DNA of 64,000 nucleotides from Vitellaria paradoxa (Eukaryota > Streptophyta > Magnoliopsida > Ericales > Sapotaceae), in NCBI GenBank assembly GCA_019916065.1, contig CM034236.1, forward strand, positions 59,486,690-59,550,689, read 5' to 3'. Under the pieces are notes generated by a model. The model was not told where the DNA came from, did no database searches, and saw only the letters and a list, made by a program, of their open reading frames with translations. The first letter of the stretch is position 1. Each line of letters opens with the position of its first letter. A program made the position numbers and the translations under genes. Shown here piece after piece: positions 11,596-24,397 of the stretch.

Positions 11596-13740
11596 ATTTT
11601 CAGCCGGCTACTCACCCCTATGCACGTATATTAGGGTTAGGGGGATGGAAAAATCTGGAAGACACTATTTGGGGATTAAAATATTGGTTATATATATATA
11701 TATTAGTGTGTTTGATGCAAGAGAGAGAAAGAAAAGTGGCTTGGAAGAAGAGAGAATTCGGGTGAGAAGCAAAGGAAGAGCAAAGGAAGAACAAAGGAGG
11801 AACCGAGTGGAGATTCAAAGGTAGGTCTTCCAAATCTTCATAGAACTCAAATTCCTTTTGCAAAATTGAAAATAGAATCCTAAGAAACCTTTCTATGTCA
11901 TTTATTTGTAGTTTTGATCAAGGAGAGAAGAGATTGAGTCCATCAAAGTTTGAGGGCTTGGAAGCTTAAGACACCTTCATGTTGATCTATCTTCTTACCA
12001 CTTGAGGTAGGGATTTAATGCCTCATTCTTACATATGTGTTGTGTAACAAGGAGTAGATTGCCATTAGAAAACCCTCTTAAAGTGTTAGTTTCATGCATG
12101 GAAGAAAATGGGAGTTATACAAATGTCTATATATATGTATAGGTTGAGAGAGTGAAAGTAGTGTTTTGATCTATAACTTAACTTGTGGTTGATGAAAACT
12201 CAAATTTTTTATTTTGTTTCGAGCCTAAGAACCATGTGTTGATGTTAGAAACTTGAAACTTTAGGTATTTTTACATTAACATGGTCAATTTGAGGTCCCA
12301 AGGGTGAAAAACCATGAAACCGGAAAACAGGGCATGAAACCTGAAACTTGGCCCAGGCTGTGGGCGCACGAGGGGGACACAGTTGGGCACCCAAGCCCCT
12401 TGGGTGCACGGCTGAGTGTCAGCTTGGGCGCCCACCGAGCCTAGGTCACTTTTTTGACATTGCTTGGTTTAGCCTTCTACTTTGGGCATATGGAAGAGTT
12501 GATAACTTGTTTTCACATGAAACTTTTACTTGATTAATTTCATTGATTTAAAAAGGGAAATGAGCTTCGAATAGTGATTAAGGGTTGATTATCTTAAACC
12601 TATGGAATTTAACTTGTAAGGTTGAATGAATGCTATCTTGAATGAAATGAATTGGAAGCTTATTTTGAGATAAGGGTCTTAATCGAGTTGAATAGTAAAT
12701 ATGTCTTGATGTAAACTAAATGTTGAGGTATATGAACTTGTGATTGATTAAGTGAAAGGTAACTTAACAAAGAGACATATGTTTATAATTTTTGGTAAAT
12801 GTGAAGTGCTTAATATGGTTTGATCAATGCTATATGTAATGAGCTATGGAATGAATCGTAACTTTGACATGTGTGTTAAATGGTACATGTTGATAAATGT
12901 TAAATGTTTAATAAGGTTGATCAATATTGATATGTGATGAATCTTGGGATGAACCAAAAAGTGAACTTTTGATAACAAATGATGGAAATTAACTGAGGCT
13001 TGGATTAAATAAAATGAAGAGATGAAATGAGTTGTGCTACATGATGAAATGGAATGTGGTTGCGCATGTTGGAAAGTGATGGTGTTGAATGTGAATTGTG
13101 ATTGATGAGTATTGAATGAGATGAATGATTGGTTGTGTGCCGGGGGCCGTGGTGGGGTGTGAAAATAGGAAGGGTCGTGAGATTACCCTTGGGTTGAAAG
13201 ACCTGGAACCTGCGCAGGGTTTGGTGTCAATGCCAGTGGGTTAGTAGCCCACAACATTGCGTCTGGTTTGGCTCATCGTGGCCCTGGATAGTGATCCTAA
13301 ACGACGATATCGGTTTGTCATTTCCGTTGGGTATTGGCCCATAAAAGACGATAATGTGTATGCACCCAACCCCCGAGGATTTGTGTGGTTATGGCTATGT
13401 GATTGATGAATGAAATGATGGTACTGTGGATGTGATTTCATGATTGAATGATGAACAAATGTAATATGGATGTGGATATGTGATTGAATGTTGAAATTGT
13501 GATAATGTGGTAGTGAATGTGATTAGAAGTAATGTTGGCAGATTCAATAATGAGGAATAATTGGAATTAAATGCTACCTTATGATGTTATTGAATAAAGA
13601 TAAATATTGTAAATATGGGTATGTGGTCAGCTATGCTTAAACATCAAAGAGATAATTGAAATGTGATATGAACACATGTACGAAATTTCAAAGATTAAAT
13701 ATAAATTGGAAACTCAATCCTTCTTATGATTTTGTGGTGT

Positions 13741-13768
13741 AAAATATATATATATATATATATATTCT
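13741..13768. repeat. (TA)n microsatellite
   Basis: An uninterrupted alternation of A and T inside the H LTR; absent at the equivalent place in the solo LTR. Confidence 0.85.
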
Positions 13769-14298
13769 ATGTCGGTTATGTAGTTATGTTGATAATTGTT
13801 GTGGCACTAGAACATATTGAGATAACTAGGTGCACCATGAATAGTATGCACGTTTGGAATACATACCATATATGTTTGTTTTCCGCATCGTAGGCACAAG
13901 TGGATCTGTGCTCACGTCCCTACAGATTTTTGACGCAGGTGCATGCTATAACATTCAGATGGACTAATGGAGTTGGACTAGAAGGTTGTGCATGAGCCTT
14001 ACCAAGCTTAGCTAAGCTCATGGTTATTTAGTTTAAATTTCTTTTGGAATTGTAATATTGTACATTAAGGACTTGTTCGATTTGGTTGTATAGGCCCTAA
14101 GGCCTGAGTTATGTATTAATGAGAGAATTGTTGGAAGTTTGTGACTGGATTATAGCCAAGGTTAAATTTATGTTATCTTAACTATGTCTCGGGCTCACTG
14201 CTTTACGTTGCGTTGCTCTGATGATGGGTTGGTTATGTTAATGCATGTTATGTGCATTTATTAGTCACCCCTCGGATCACGAGATCCGGGGCGTGACA

Positions 14299-17200
14299 CA
14301 TCTCATGCAGTAGTTATGCACGTCTTTAAACATGGAAGGCTAATAAAAACCACTTTGAAGAATTTTAGCAACGGTTTTCTTTGAAGAGAAATGGCCTCCA
14401 CAAGATAAAGTGTGACAAAACTCTACAACACTATAAATTTCATTATCAGGAATATATCTCCTCACAATTTGATCTTGACAATATTTGTAAAGGTAAGGTT
14501 TATCCCAAAAGAAATTGCGAACGTTACGTAAGAATTTCCCTCTGTCAACTTTTGTCCAGTGAGAAGGCATTTGTCCAGTGACTAGAAAGTTAGCAATGTC
14601 CAGATACCAAGGAGGTTGGTTTGGTGGGTTGGTGCTAACATGCATGAGGCGTTCGTCAGGGAATTGCTCATTGATTGGTAGGTCACTAGAGTTGGACACA
14701 TGTTGGGGTAGTCTAGACAAATGGCCAACTACCACATTTTCCACTCATTTCTTATTCTTGATCTCCAAATCAAACTCTTGGAGAAGAAGCATCCACCTAA
14801 TTAGACGAGGTTTGGCCTCTCGTTTTGAAAGGATTTATTTTAAGGCTGCATGGTCTGTGACTACTGTGACACGAGAACCTACCAAATATGACCTAAACTT
14901 GTCAAGGGCAAACACTACCGCTAGTAGCTCCTTTTCAGTGGTGGTATAATTCACTTGAGCCTCATTCAGAGTCTTACTAGCATAGTATATGACATGGGGT
15001 TTCCTTCCTTTCTTTGCCCTAAAACTACTCCCACAGCAAAATCACTCGCATCACACATTAGCTCGAATGGTAAGGACCAATCCGGGCTTTGGACAATTGG
15101 TGCAGTGGTAAACAAGTGTTTAAGCTTATCAAAAGCTTCCTGACATGAGTTTGTCCATTCAAAGGGAGTATCATTGGACAAAAATAAGCATAAAGGTTAG
15201 GCAATAGAACTAAAGGATTGGATAAAACGTCGGTAAAAACCAGCGTGTCCAAGGAACGATCTTATGTCCTTAACACATCGAGGAATAGGCAAATTTTGAA
15301 TCAATTCCACCTTTGCTCGATCTACCTCAATCCCACGATGCGATACTATATGCCCTAAAACAATCCCTTGTTGCACCATGAAATGGCACTTCTCCCAATT
15401 CAGCACCAAACTACTCTCTTCAGAACAGACCAAGAACTTTTCGAGGTTGGTTAAGCACTCATCAAATGTATCTCCATAAACGGAGAAGTCATCTATAAAA
15501 ACCTCTAAAAATTGCTCAACCATATTACTAAATATGCTCATTACACACCTTTGAAAAGTCACCGGTGCATTACATAACCCAAATGGCATGCGTCTATACG
15601 CAAATGTGCCGAAAGGGCATATGAAGGTGGTCTTTTCTTGGTCCTCAAGCGCTATTTCAACTTGATTGTCCCCTGAATACCCATCGAGAAAGCAATAAAA
15701 AGCTTTTCCCACTACTCTTTCAAGTACCTGGTCTAGAAAGGGAAGTGGAAAATGGTCATTCCGAGTCACAGCATTTAAGCGCCTATAATCAATGCACATA
15801 CGCCACCCAGTTTGGGTGCGCTGAGGCAGTAAATCTCCTTTCTCATTCTCCACTACAGTGACACCGGACTTTTTAGGGACCACCTGAGTGGGGCTTACCC
15901 ACTTTGAATCAGAGATGGGGTAAATGATACCTGCATCAAGCAACTTAAGCACCTCCCCTTTCACAACCTCTTTCATATTTGGGTTCAATCTTTGTTGCAT
16001 CTGTCTTACCGGTTTGGCATCATATTCAAGGTATATATGATGGGAACACACTAAAGGGCTAATACCATGAAGATCTGCCACAGTCCATCCTAATGCCTAA
16101 CGATGGGCTCTTAAAACTACTAACAACCTTTCTTCCTAAACTTTCTCCAAATTGGAAGACACGACTACTGGGAATGTCTCACCCTCACCCAGAAACGCAT
16201 ACTTAAGCTCACTCGGCAATGGTTTCCTAGAAGGACATGGAGGACATTCTACTGATGGCTTAGGTTTGATCAATGATGGCTCTAAAGGTTCAAACACTGG
16301 CACCCAGCCACTAACTGCCATAACTTCCTCCCTAGCATCTCTCAACTCTCCAACATCCATGAAGTTTTTCCCATCCAACATTTCACATCTCTCACTTTCG
16401 TACTAAGGCATGCTCTAAAGGATCCTCAAGGTAAGCCCTCTCAAAATATTTCTTACTCAAAACATGGATCACATCTACCTCCCTAATATCCTCACACTCT
16501 CCTATTTGCTTCCCTACCCGAAAGATATTCATCTCCATGGTCATATTCCTAAAAGAAAGTTTCATGACCCCACTCCTACAATTGATCACAGCATTAGATG
16601 TGGCAAGGAAGGGTCTACCAAGAATGACTGGAATAGATTGGGTAGGGTTAGGAATTGGTTGGGTATCCAATACAATGAAATCAACTGGAAAGTAGAACTT
16701 ATCTACTTGAACCAATACGTCCTCCACCACACCCCTAGGCATTTTGACCGAACGATCGGCTAACTGCAATGTCACTCTAGTTGGTTTTAGCTCGCCTAAG
16801 CCTAGTTGCTGGTAAACAGTGTAAGGCAAAAGGTTGACACTAGCACCTAGGTCAAGTAAATCTCTATCAACAATATGGTTCCCTATGATGCATGAAATGG
16901 TTGGACACCTAGGGTCCTTTTATTTAGGAGGTGTGTCACATTGGAGTATGGCACTCACTTGTTCTGTCAAGAAAGCTTTTTCTTTGACATTGTGCTTCCT
17001 CTTCATAGTACACATATCCTTGAGAAACCTAGCATATGAAGGATTTTGTTTAATGGCTTCAAGTAATGGGATGTTAATTCTCACTTGTTTAAAAGTCTCG
17101 TAAATTCCAGAGTTCAACATCTCATTCTTACCCTTTGCTAGTCTCTGGAGAAAAGGTGGTCTAGGCATATACTCAACAGGATGATCAATGGACCTAACCA

Positions 17201-18973
17201 GAGGTCCCTCACTAGGTTCCTCCTCACTCTCTTTTTCAGTTTCCCCTCTCATTTTCTCATCCTCCAATTTCTCCTTCTTTTTCACTTTTCCCTCATCATC
17301 ACTCTCTTTCTCAGCCCCCGTACTACCCTTTGGATCTATCTTATCACTAGGGACAACGACTCTAGGGTCAGTAGGCTTTTGAATGATTTTACCACTCCGC
17401 AGAGTAGTAACAGCTTGAACTTGTTCATGAGGGTTGGCACCCGAGGTTGACGACTCAGTCATGTTCGCCTGGCCTTTTGGCTTAGGAAACGGTTGTGTAG
17501 GGAGTTTTCCACTTTGAGTGGTGCTCATGGCCTAGGTCAACTTGGAAACTTGGCCGCTAATATCATCTAAGGATCGAGCCGCTTGTCCTTTAAAATCATC
17601 TAAGGACCTAGACACATTGTCACTGATCATCATTTGATGTTGCATAAATTGTTGAACAGATTCCTCAAAGGATCTCTTCTGGGGAGGTTGATATGCAATA
17701 GGATTGGGTTGTTGGTATTGAGGTGGTGGTAAAAAGGGTTGGAATGGTTGGCTTTGATGATCATTTTCCACCCAAAACTTGGAGGATTTTTCCATCCCTA
17801 GGGGTAAGCGTTGGGATGTTGATTTCCCCCTTGATACTTAACATTCCCAATTTGTGGGTAGGAAGTGTTATCCTAACCTCTATTTTGGAATGGTCAGTTC
17901 TGTGTGTTATTAACATACGCATTGCCATAAGCTACTTCCTTAAGTAAAGGAAGCTCTAGACATAAATTAGGATCATGTCCTACTTGGTCGCATGCCTAAC
18001 ACACCACTTGTGCTTCCACCAACTTTTCTTTGTTCTTAAGTTCAAGGGAATCTAACTTATGTTGTAATGCAGATATCCTAACACTTAAATCATCCCTCTC
18101 ACTTAACATCAACTGACCACTAGATATGGGATTCCTATGCTCTAAAGAAGAAGGTGGTCCAATTTTCTAATCATTAGAGTCCTCGGCCACCATATCAAAG
18201 AATTCCATATCATCTTCTACAGTCTTATCAAACAAGGTACCATTGCACATGGTAGAAACTAGTTGCTTAAGATTAGGAGTTAGGGATTCATGGAAGATGC
18301 TCACTAACATCCATGATTCAAAACCATGGTGAGGACAAGCCATCAAGAGGTCCTTAAACCTTTCCCAGGCTCGACAGAAATTCTCATTAGGTTTGCAAGC
18401 GAAAGTGGTAATCTATTGCCTATAGTATTGAGTTTTTTGAGTTGGGAAATATTTCTTAAGGAACTCAGTCTGCATTTCACACCACATTCCAATAGAACGG
18501 GGACGAAGGGAATTAAGCCAGAACTTGGCTTTGTCCTCTAAGAAAAATGGGAAAAGTTGAAGATGCACTACGTCCTCATTGACATTGTGATCTATACACG
18601 TGTTGCTCACTTCTTCAAACTCCCTAAGATGGTTGTAGGGATTTTCAGAGTCAAGACTATGGAAGGTAGGAAGAAGTTGGATGATTCCTAGCCTAAGGTT
18701 GAAGTTCCTCCTATTCAAAGGTAAGATTATACATGAAGGTGTAGTGTACCTAATAGGGTTGAGGTAATCTTTCATAGGAATGAAACCTGGAACCTCTTGG
18801 GGTTCATTATCCCCATGTACACTCCCTTCCCCTCTTACTTTAGCCATTGAGTGAAAGGAAGATGTGGTAAGTGAAACTGTGGAAAGTGAGGTTGGTGAAA
18901 GAGATTTGGAAAGGTATGAAGGATCTCCTAATTCAAATTCAGCTACGACTACCCTACCCGATCTTAACAGCAT
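14299..18973 (-). pseudogene. Degenerate gag-pol of element E
   Basis: Gag begins at 18973 with a Retrotrans_gag-type block (IIQLLPTF, then DSENPYNH). It ends in a CCHC knuckle near 18000-17960 whose second position is now a TAG stop. The protease motif DLGAS is at about 16853-16839 and the following substrate-flap region is open at 16829-16392. RT is the best preserved piece (16081-15197), with FIDD at about 15499-15488 in place of YVDD. RNase H is open at 15181-14966 and then frameshifted. The integrase zinc finger (14744-14340) has HxxxxxGGH intact but a stop just after it, then ends at 14299. At least eight frame breaks are present, so no function is expected. Confidence 0.9.
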
Positions 18974-19096
18974 GCACGTAACAAGTCTCTAAAAAAATTT
19001 TTTTTTAGTCCAAATTTTTAATTTTTAATTTTTTTTAAATTACCTAAAGAAAACTAAAAAAAAATATTAGAAATGGCCTAAAAATAAAATTTTGGC

Positions 19097-19114
19097 TCCC
19101 CGGCAACGGCGCCA
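19097..19114 (-). other. Primer-binding site of element E (tRNA-Asp type)
   Basis: On the minus strand this reads TGGCGCCGTTGCCGGGGA, identical to the A and B sites, six bases inside the LTR end. Confidence 0.9.
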
Positions 19115-19342
19115 AAAACTTAACCGACCCTAAAATATGTGATAGGGGTCTACCTCTCACGTGCAAGAGGGCAGTCTTAGTTTTAAAACTCAGTGAGTCC
19201 GAGGTTGAATTCCACAAGGAGCCTAATGCTATTATGTTTCTAGGATGTGAAAGAATTTCTAAAACTAAACGGCAGCAAGTTTTTTTTTTAGGTTTTGTCT
19301 ACTAAATTCTAGGGTGTAAAGAACAAATTCAATTGCAACTAA

Positions 19343-19387
19343 GGCTGCGTTTGGAGTAGTAAAAAACAAGATAAATCAAGATAAATC
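19343..19387 (+). repeat. Left terminal inverted repeat of Harbinger
   Basis: It pairs with 35112-35156. Shared stretches include GTTTGG and AAGATAA, followed by TCAA and ATAAA. Positions 3-6 differ, so the ends have diverged. Confidence 0.85.
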
Positions 19388-19461
19388 GCGGTTTCAAGTT
19401 AATTTGGCGCTTGGCATTATTTTCCCAAACTGCGTTTGTTGGAGTTGAACAGTACCCAATT

Positions 19462-20274
19462 CGTGGGAACGGATTGGCCATTCCGTTCGAACACATTCAA
19501 ATTTTGACACAAAATGCTATGCACCACCCTACTTTAATGGCCTAAAATGCCCCCGTTTCACTGCCGGCATCTCTGTTCTACTACTATCCTTTCTTTCTGC
19601 TATATTCTCAAGCAAGGACCAAGAATCTTTCAATTCAAAGAAGCAAGAAACCAACAGATCAGATCTAGATTGAGATGAGGCCAGTCTCTCCTATTGGTTA
19701 CGAAGCAGCACCAAAAAAGCCCCAAAACCCCAATCTCTCACCGTCGTCCGGCGATACTTTCTCCGGCGAAGATCCACCCTCTGACAAAGCCAATCACTCA
19801 GCTATCTTCAACCCCCACACGCTCTAAGGTACTTGTTTCCATCTCATTCTGATTTGGATTCCATCTCATTCCGCTTTTTATTTACTCTCATCCGTCATGG
19901 ATGTGTGTACCCATATGACTAGGTTCGACTTGAGTTTTCCATCCTCGCACTTTGAAACTTTATTTGGGTCTTCATTTAATGCTTGTATTCAGCTTTGAAC
20001 TTCTTTAATTTCTTTTTTATTGAGCTACTTGTACTCGTTTGTCATGGGTTGTTCTATCGCCTACAAACTACACATCAGTTGGGGCGAAGTTCCAAGACAA
20101 GCTATGGGAATGGATGAAGCTCAACCGTTCGAACGGGTCTGGGCAGAAACTTATCCATGGGAATGGGTGGTTGCTACCCGTTAGAACTGTGTGTGGCAGG
20201 GGCCAAACCGTGGGAACGGTCATGATAAACCGTTAGAACGGTCATGACAAGAATGCAAACCGTAAGAATGGTTT
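19462..20274 (+). promoter_or_regulatory. Left subterminal repeat cluster
   Basis: Copies of a partly palindromic motif near CCGTGGGAACGG lie at 19462 (CGTGGGAACGG), 19483, 20124 (ACCGTTCGAACGGGT), 20177, 20207 (ACCGTGGGAACGGTCATGA), 20229 (ACCGTTAGAACGGTCATGA) and 20259. The last three form a short array spaced 22 and 30 bp. The same motif clusters near the right end. They are probable binding sites for ORF1 or transposase (inference). Otherwise 19388-20518 holds no gene. Confidence 0.7.
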
Positions 20275-20518
20275 GTGGTATGTCATTCTAACCTTTTCGA
20301 CTACTTCTATTATGTACATTTGTTGCTCCTTCCTCACTTGCTTTTGAACACATTACCACCATTCATTGTCTTTATCATTTATGTTTGTCACTATGGTTCA
20401 ATGGAAAAGTTTCTATTTACAGTTTTACACTTTTCAAAGTTCAAGAGATTAACAACTTCACATTTCATTTTTTATTGCCTTATCAATTAATAAATTGTGG
20501 TAAATGTTTAGTTTGGTT

Positions 20519-21725
20519 ATGGACTCCACGGGCTCCCCATTCTCACCCTCAGATGAATTCCACAATGTGGAGATTAACATTGCCAGCAGTTCCCGAAGAC
20601 GTAAGCAAATGAAGCAAACCAAAGCAAATTGGGATTTTCATAAAACAAAAGTCCTACTCACAATTACGGCGCGTGTCATAGACAACGGCCATAAGAGGGG
20701 CAACTGCCTATCCCCGATCGGTTATAATTTACTTCTAGCAGAGTTTAATCGTATAACATCCCAAAATCTCACCTTAACGCAAATAAAAAGTCAGATGGTA
20801 CAACTAGGTAAGGATTAGCGAGCATGGATGGACTTGAAAAACCGGTACTCTAGAGTTATTGGAATGGGCTAGAATCCTGAGATGAATACATGGGATGCGC
20901 CGAATTGGTGGTGGGCCTCGCAGCAATGGGTACGTTAGCATAGCAAGTTCAAATAGATCGACAATTTGCTGTTTTGTCAGTTTTTGTAAATTATAAATTT
21001 TTTGTTACTGTACAATGATGGTCACTCTTAATTGTTGTTGTTTCTGCCCAGGATAACTCTCGTATCATGAAATTTAGAAATTGGGGATTGGAGCATGCAG
21101 ACTTTATGGAAAAAGTATTCGGAGGAACCTCCGCGACTGGAGAATATCATTGGACTCCATCATCCAGAAGTCCCCCACCCGAGGATGCGCAACCGTCGGA
21201 AATGCAAGAGCAAGTAGAATTTGTTGCCTCTACCGAACTACCTCCAGCTGCCGATCCCTGCAGTCATGCTGATGTGGGTATAGGGTCTGGTTCGGGAGGA
21301 GTTAGGAGGCGGAGGGAAACTCAAGATGATACAGATGAAGAATGCAGTGGGAGTAGACGCCGCCAGAGCCACACTAGCCGAATGTGCCAATCTATAGCTG
21401 ATATGGCTGACGCCATACGGGGGAGAACGAATGAGGTCAGACTCATTTGGGCAAAGCGTCCAAACTCAATGTAAGATTGTCTCGTGAAACTAGTAGCCAT
21501 GGAATCAATTGACAGCACTTCTGACTTGTACCTATTTGCCATCGACTTATTCATGACCGAAGTCAACAAGGAGGCATTCATAGGCCATCCGGACAATGCT
21601 CATAAGCTGAGGTGGTTGCTGTACCAGCAACGTAAACACGAACAAACGCGTCATCCCAACAACAATGGCCACAACAGGGAACCCTATTATCCTCCACCAT
21701 GTCCAGATGACACATCCCCGAGCTA
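20519..21725 (+). pseudogene. Harbinger ORF1: Myb/SANT-like DNA-binding protein, decayed
   Basis: In plant PIF/Harbinger elements ORF1 is a Myb/SANT-like protein that helps the transposase bind ends and enter the nucleus. Here the start at 20519 is followed by a Ser/Arg-rich stretch. The trihelix-like block follows (WDFHKTKVLL, then LSPIGYNLLLAEF and LTLTQIKSQM), and then WDAPNWWW. A likely intron runs from GTACGT at about 20930 to CAG at 21051. The downstream exon holds an acidic linker and a C-terminal helix block (21489-21600, ending LRWLLYQQ) typical of the family. TAG codons at 20817 and 20869 and a frame break before 21484 disable it. It lies on the same strand as the transposase, 355 bp upstream. 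Confidence 0.85.
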
Positions 21726-22080
21726 ATTCCCCCTACTAGCATAATGACAACTTTGCCCATTGTCGTGTATTTGATCTCTTACATGAGCACTTACACTCGT
21801 TTATGTAACATTTGATTTACTATTTATTTGATGTATATTTCTCCTTAAACAACCATGTATGCTAATGTTGGTGGCATGTGTTTATTTTTGATGAATTTAC
21901 AGCTGTTTCAACCCATAAAGAATAGGATTCTTTCCTATCACTTTGGCACACAATCAATATTGTCACTACATGCTAAATATTAATACGCTTTACTCATGTG
22001 GAATATATAAGTTGTTATTCAATTGACTCTATTGTTCCTTTTGCAACATATATCTCAGCTAGAAGTTCTGACTCTAAACA

Positions 22081-23554
22081 ATGGCAAACGGTAGTGACGA
22101 CAACTGGCCAATTTTACCGGGTATCATCACGCAGATCATGCAGGATGAAATATCCTCCGATGCAAGCGCCATGTCGGCCGCTACGATACTCTATCAGTAC
22201 TACTCACAAAGCTTTACGAAGCAACCCTGCCGCACGTCAGCCCTTCCTGGTCACCTTTGGGTTAACGAACTTTTATAAGGCCACCCACGGCACTTGTTTG
22301 AAGCATGCCATGTAACCAAACATGTCTTCAATGCGTTGTGTAACGAACTAACCACAAAGTACAGTTTCAGTCAAGGCCCTAGAGCGACCTTAAGCGTAGA
22401 GGAGAGCGTTGCTATTTTCCTATAGACATTGGCAAATAATAAGTCTAATAGGGCACTCCAAGAGTGATACCAACACTTGGGTGAAACCATATCCCGGCAC
22501 TTTCGCATGGTGCTATCGGCGGTGAAACGTCTTACTTGAGACTACATTAAGCCACGAACTGAACAAACTGTGACGCATTCTCACATCTTGGGCGAATCTC
22601 GCCACTTGCCATTCATGGTATGCCCTATGGTCTTTATTCTATTACCCCGTTAACAGCGTCGTTACTCGGCAACTATTACTTTTGTGTACTATTACCATTA
22701 TAGGACTGCATTGGTGCGTTGGACGGGACGCACGTTCCTTGCATCCCTCCTCTCGACAAGTAGCTTACCTTCTGCTGTCGAAAGGGTGGGTTCACTCAGA
22801 ATATCTTGGCGGTTTGCGATTTCGACCAACGTTTTGTGTTTATCTCATGTGGCTAGGAAGGTAGTATGCATGATTATCGCGTCTTGAAAAAAGTCTTGTT
22901 GAACCCGAATGAGGGCTTTCCGTACCCTATTGAAGGTGGATTCTCTAATGAGATATGAAGTCCACCTTTCTTATGCCAAATTTTAAAGTTGAGTCACACT
23001 ACTTGCACTAAATTTACGAATGTTGCATCTCACATATTGTTACACCTGTTGTAGGTAAATACTATCTTGTCGACGCTGGGTACCCCAATAGGAAAGGCTT
23101 TCTTGCACTGTACAAAGGTGACCGAATGCATGCACAACAGTTCAGAAGCAGTGGCCGACCCAGGAACCCTAGAGAGTGCTTCAAATAGCTCTACTCGGCC
23201 TTACAAAGTGTTATCGAACATACTTTTGGTGTCTGGAAAAGAAGATGGGCTATATTACGAGATATGCCACCTTATGACTATCAAATCCAGGTAGACATCG
23301 TTGGTTGCTCAATGGCGCTTCATAATTTCATACTTGAGCATGGAAGGATAGACGACGTGGACGAGCACACAATTCTTGCTCCCGTAAATGTTCCGTCATC
23401 ATCAGTGCAGTCATCCACGCTGGATGATTTGCCCCACCTCTACACTGATACGAAGGGGGTCAATGTCAAAGACCTATTAGGTGATTGTTACATGGATGCC
23501 CTACGCAAGCGAATCTATAGATCGGTTACGCGCAACAAGGGGATAGGTCGCTAA
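22081..23554 (+). pseudogene. Harbinger DDE transposase (HARBI1-like), decayed
   Basis: The enzyme family excises and reinserts DNA at TWA targets. Three exons can be read: 22081-22617, 22704-22935 and 23055-23554, with GT-AG introns between. The DDE_Tnp_4 hallmarks are in order: CIGALDGTH (first Asp 22722-22724), KYYLVDAGYPN (second Asp 23072-23074) and VIEHTFGVWKRRW (Glu 23216-23218). All three catalytic residues remain. The N-terminal helix-turn-helix region is recognisable (CHVTKHVFNALCNEL). Seven or so in-frame stops break it, several of them TAG where the family has Gln or Trp, as expected from C-to-T decay. The C-terminus is intact to the stop at 23554. Confidence 0.94.
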
Positions 23555-24036
23555 GGACGTATCAGTGGGTCATTGAATGTTCTCCACTTCCTTTGAACTA
23601 GTTATGTGTAGCAAAATCCAAAGTCCTGGGTTCCGGATGATGAATTGGAAGGTGCATTGCAATAACATATTTTTCTCTTTCCGCTCAGCTTAAAATAGAA
23701 AAAGCGATTTCCAACACTTTCGATATTTTTTACCAAACTTTCTATGATACAAGTATGAGCTTACCTTAATTAAAAAATCAACCAAAAATAAATCCCCATA
23801 TTTAAACATCACTCTTAACTTTTCTAAACCATTGTTGTAATATTTTTTTTATTTTTAATTTACATAATACTTATACTTGACATTTTTATTAAAAAAATGA
23901 AAATAAAAATAATAACAACTTAAAAATTAATATTTTAATGCAAGAGGAAATAATTTAAAGAAATTATTAGAGAATTGATTGAACAGGAAAAACTCTAAAA
24001 TTGAAAATGTTTTTTTAAAATACTGAAGATGCCCCA
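23555..24036. other. AT-rich spacer downstream of transposase
   Basis: No ORF, repeat or RNA structure that I recognise; long runs of A and T. Confidence 0.5.
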
Positions 24037-24397
24037 AGGCCTTGTTTGGCTACAAAAAAAAAATTGGTTTTGCGTAACTATTTTTTTTCATCTTATACGT
24101 TTTATCCATCAAAATTTTAATTTTTTTTAAAAACTGCAACTTTTAAACGTATTAATCCCATACATTAAAAAAATAAAAAAATTCACATTCACTTGTATAA
24201 ATCACAAAAAGAAAACCCAAACGCATAAATTTGTTCAAATAGATGTGAAATTTTTTATTTTTTTAATGCAATAATATGCTTAAAAGCTAAAATTTGTAAA
24301 AAAGAAAATTCAGATATGGACAAATAAAAAAGGTCATATAGGACAAAAACCTTACCAAAGATAAAAAATAAACTTTTATATAACCAAACCAACTCGA
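24037..24397. mobile_element. Probable hairpin MITE
   Basis: The outer ends are CTTGTTTGGCTACAA on the left and TATAACCAAACCAACT on the right, roughly inverted. The core contains a 27-bp near-perfect inverted repeat (24163-24189 with 24243-24269) around a loop of about 50 bp. No clear target duplication was seen, so the family is left open. Confidence 0.45.

Larger units (their letters stand above)
7339..14298 (+). mobile_element. 3' part of a Ty3-type (probably Tekay/Del chromovirus-like) element H
   Basis: It consists of about 1.3 kb of internal DNA (7339-8650), a polypurine tract (8651-8665) and one LTR (8666-14298) split by an inverted solo LTR. LTR tips are TGTAATACCC and GGGGCGTGACA. 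The 5' part lies beyond copy A, to the left of the window. It is inserted in the integrase region of element E: E's pol homology stops exactly at 14299. The clade call rests on LTR tips and polypurine context typical of plant Tekay/Del elements; no chromodomain or pol is visible here. Confidence 0.75.
8666..14298 (+). repeat. 3' LTR of element H, split by solo LTR G
   Basis: The two pieces are 8666-8961 and 11601-14298, about 2.99 kb together. They rejoin cleanly when the solo LTR and one ATTTT copy are removed: the junction then aligns with the equivalent place in the inserted LTR near 11300. The right tip is GCGTGACA at 14298. The LTR is about 360 bp longer than the solo LTR. Part of that excess is repetitive sequence near 12650-12960, where phrases such as TTGATCAAT recur. 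Confidence 0.85.

Noticed and set aside
11534..11863. ORFs at the junction of the two inverted LTRs
   Set aside because: They cross the solo-LTR boundary and the target duplication, so they are chance products of the insertion.
8962..14298. A foldback DNA transposon with 2.3-2.6 kb terminal inverted repeats
   Set aside because: The inner junction carries an LTR start TGTAATACCC and a perfect ATTTT duplication, and the left piece 8666-8961 completes the outer LTR; a solo LTR nested in an LTR explains everything.
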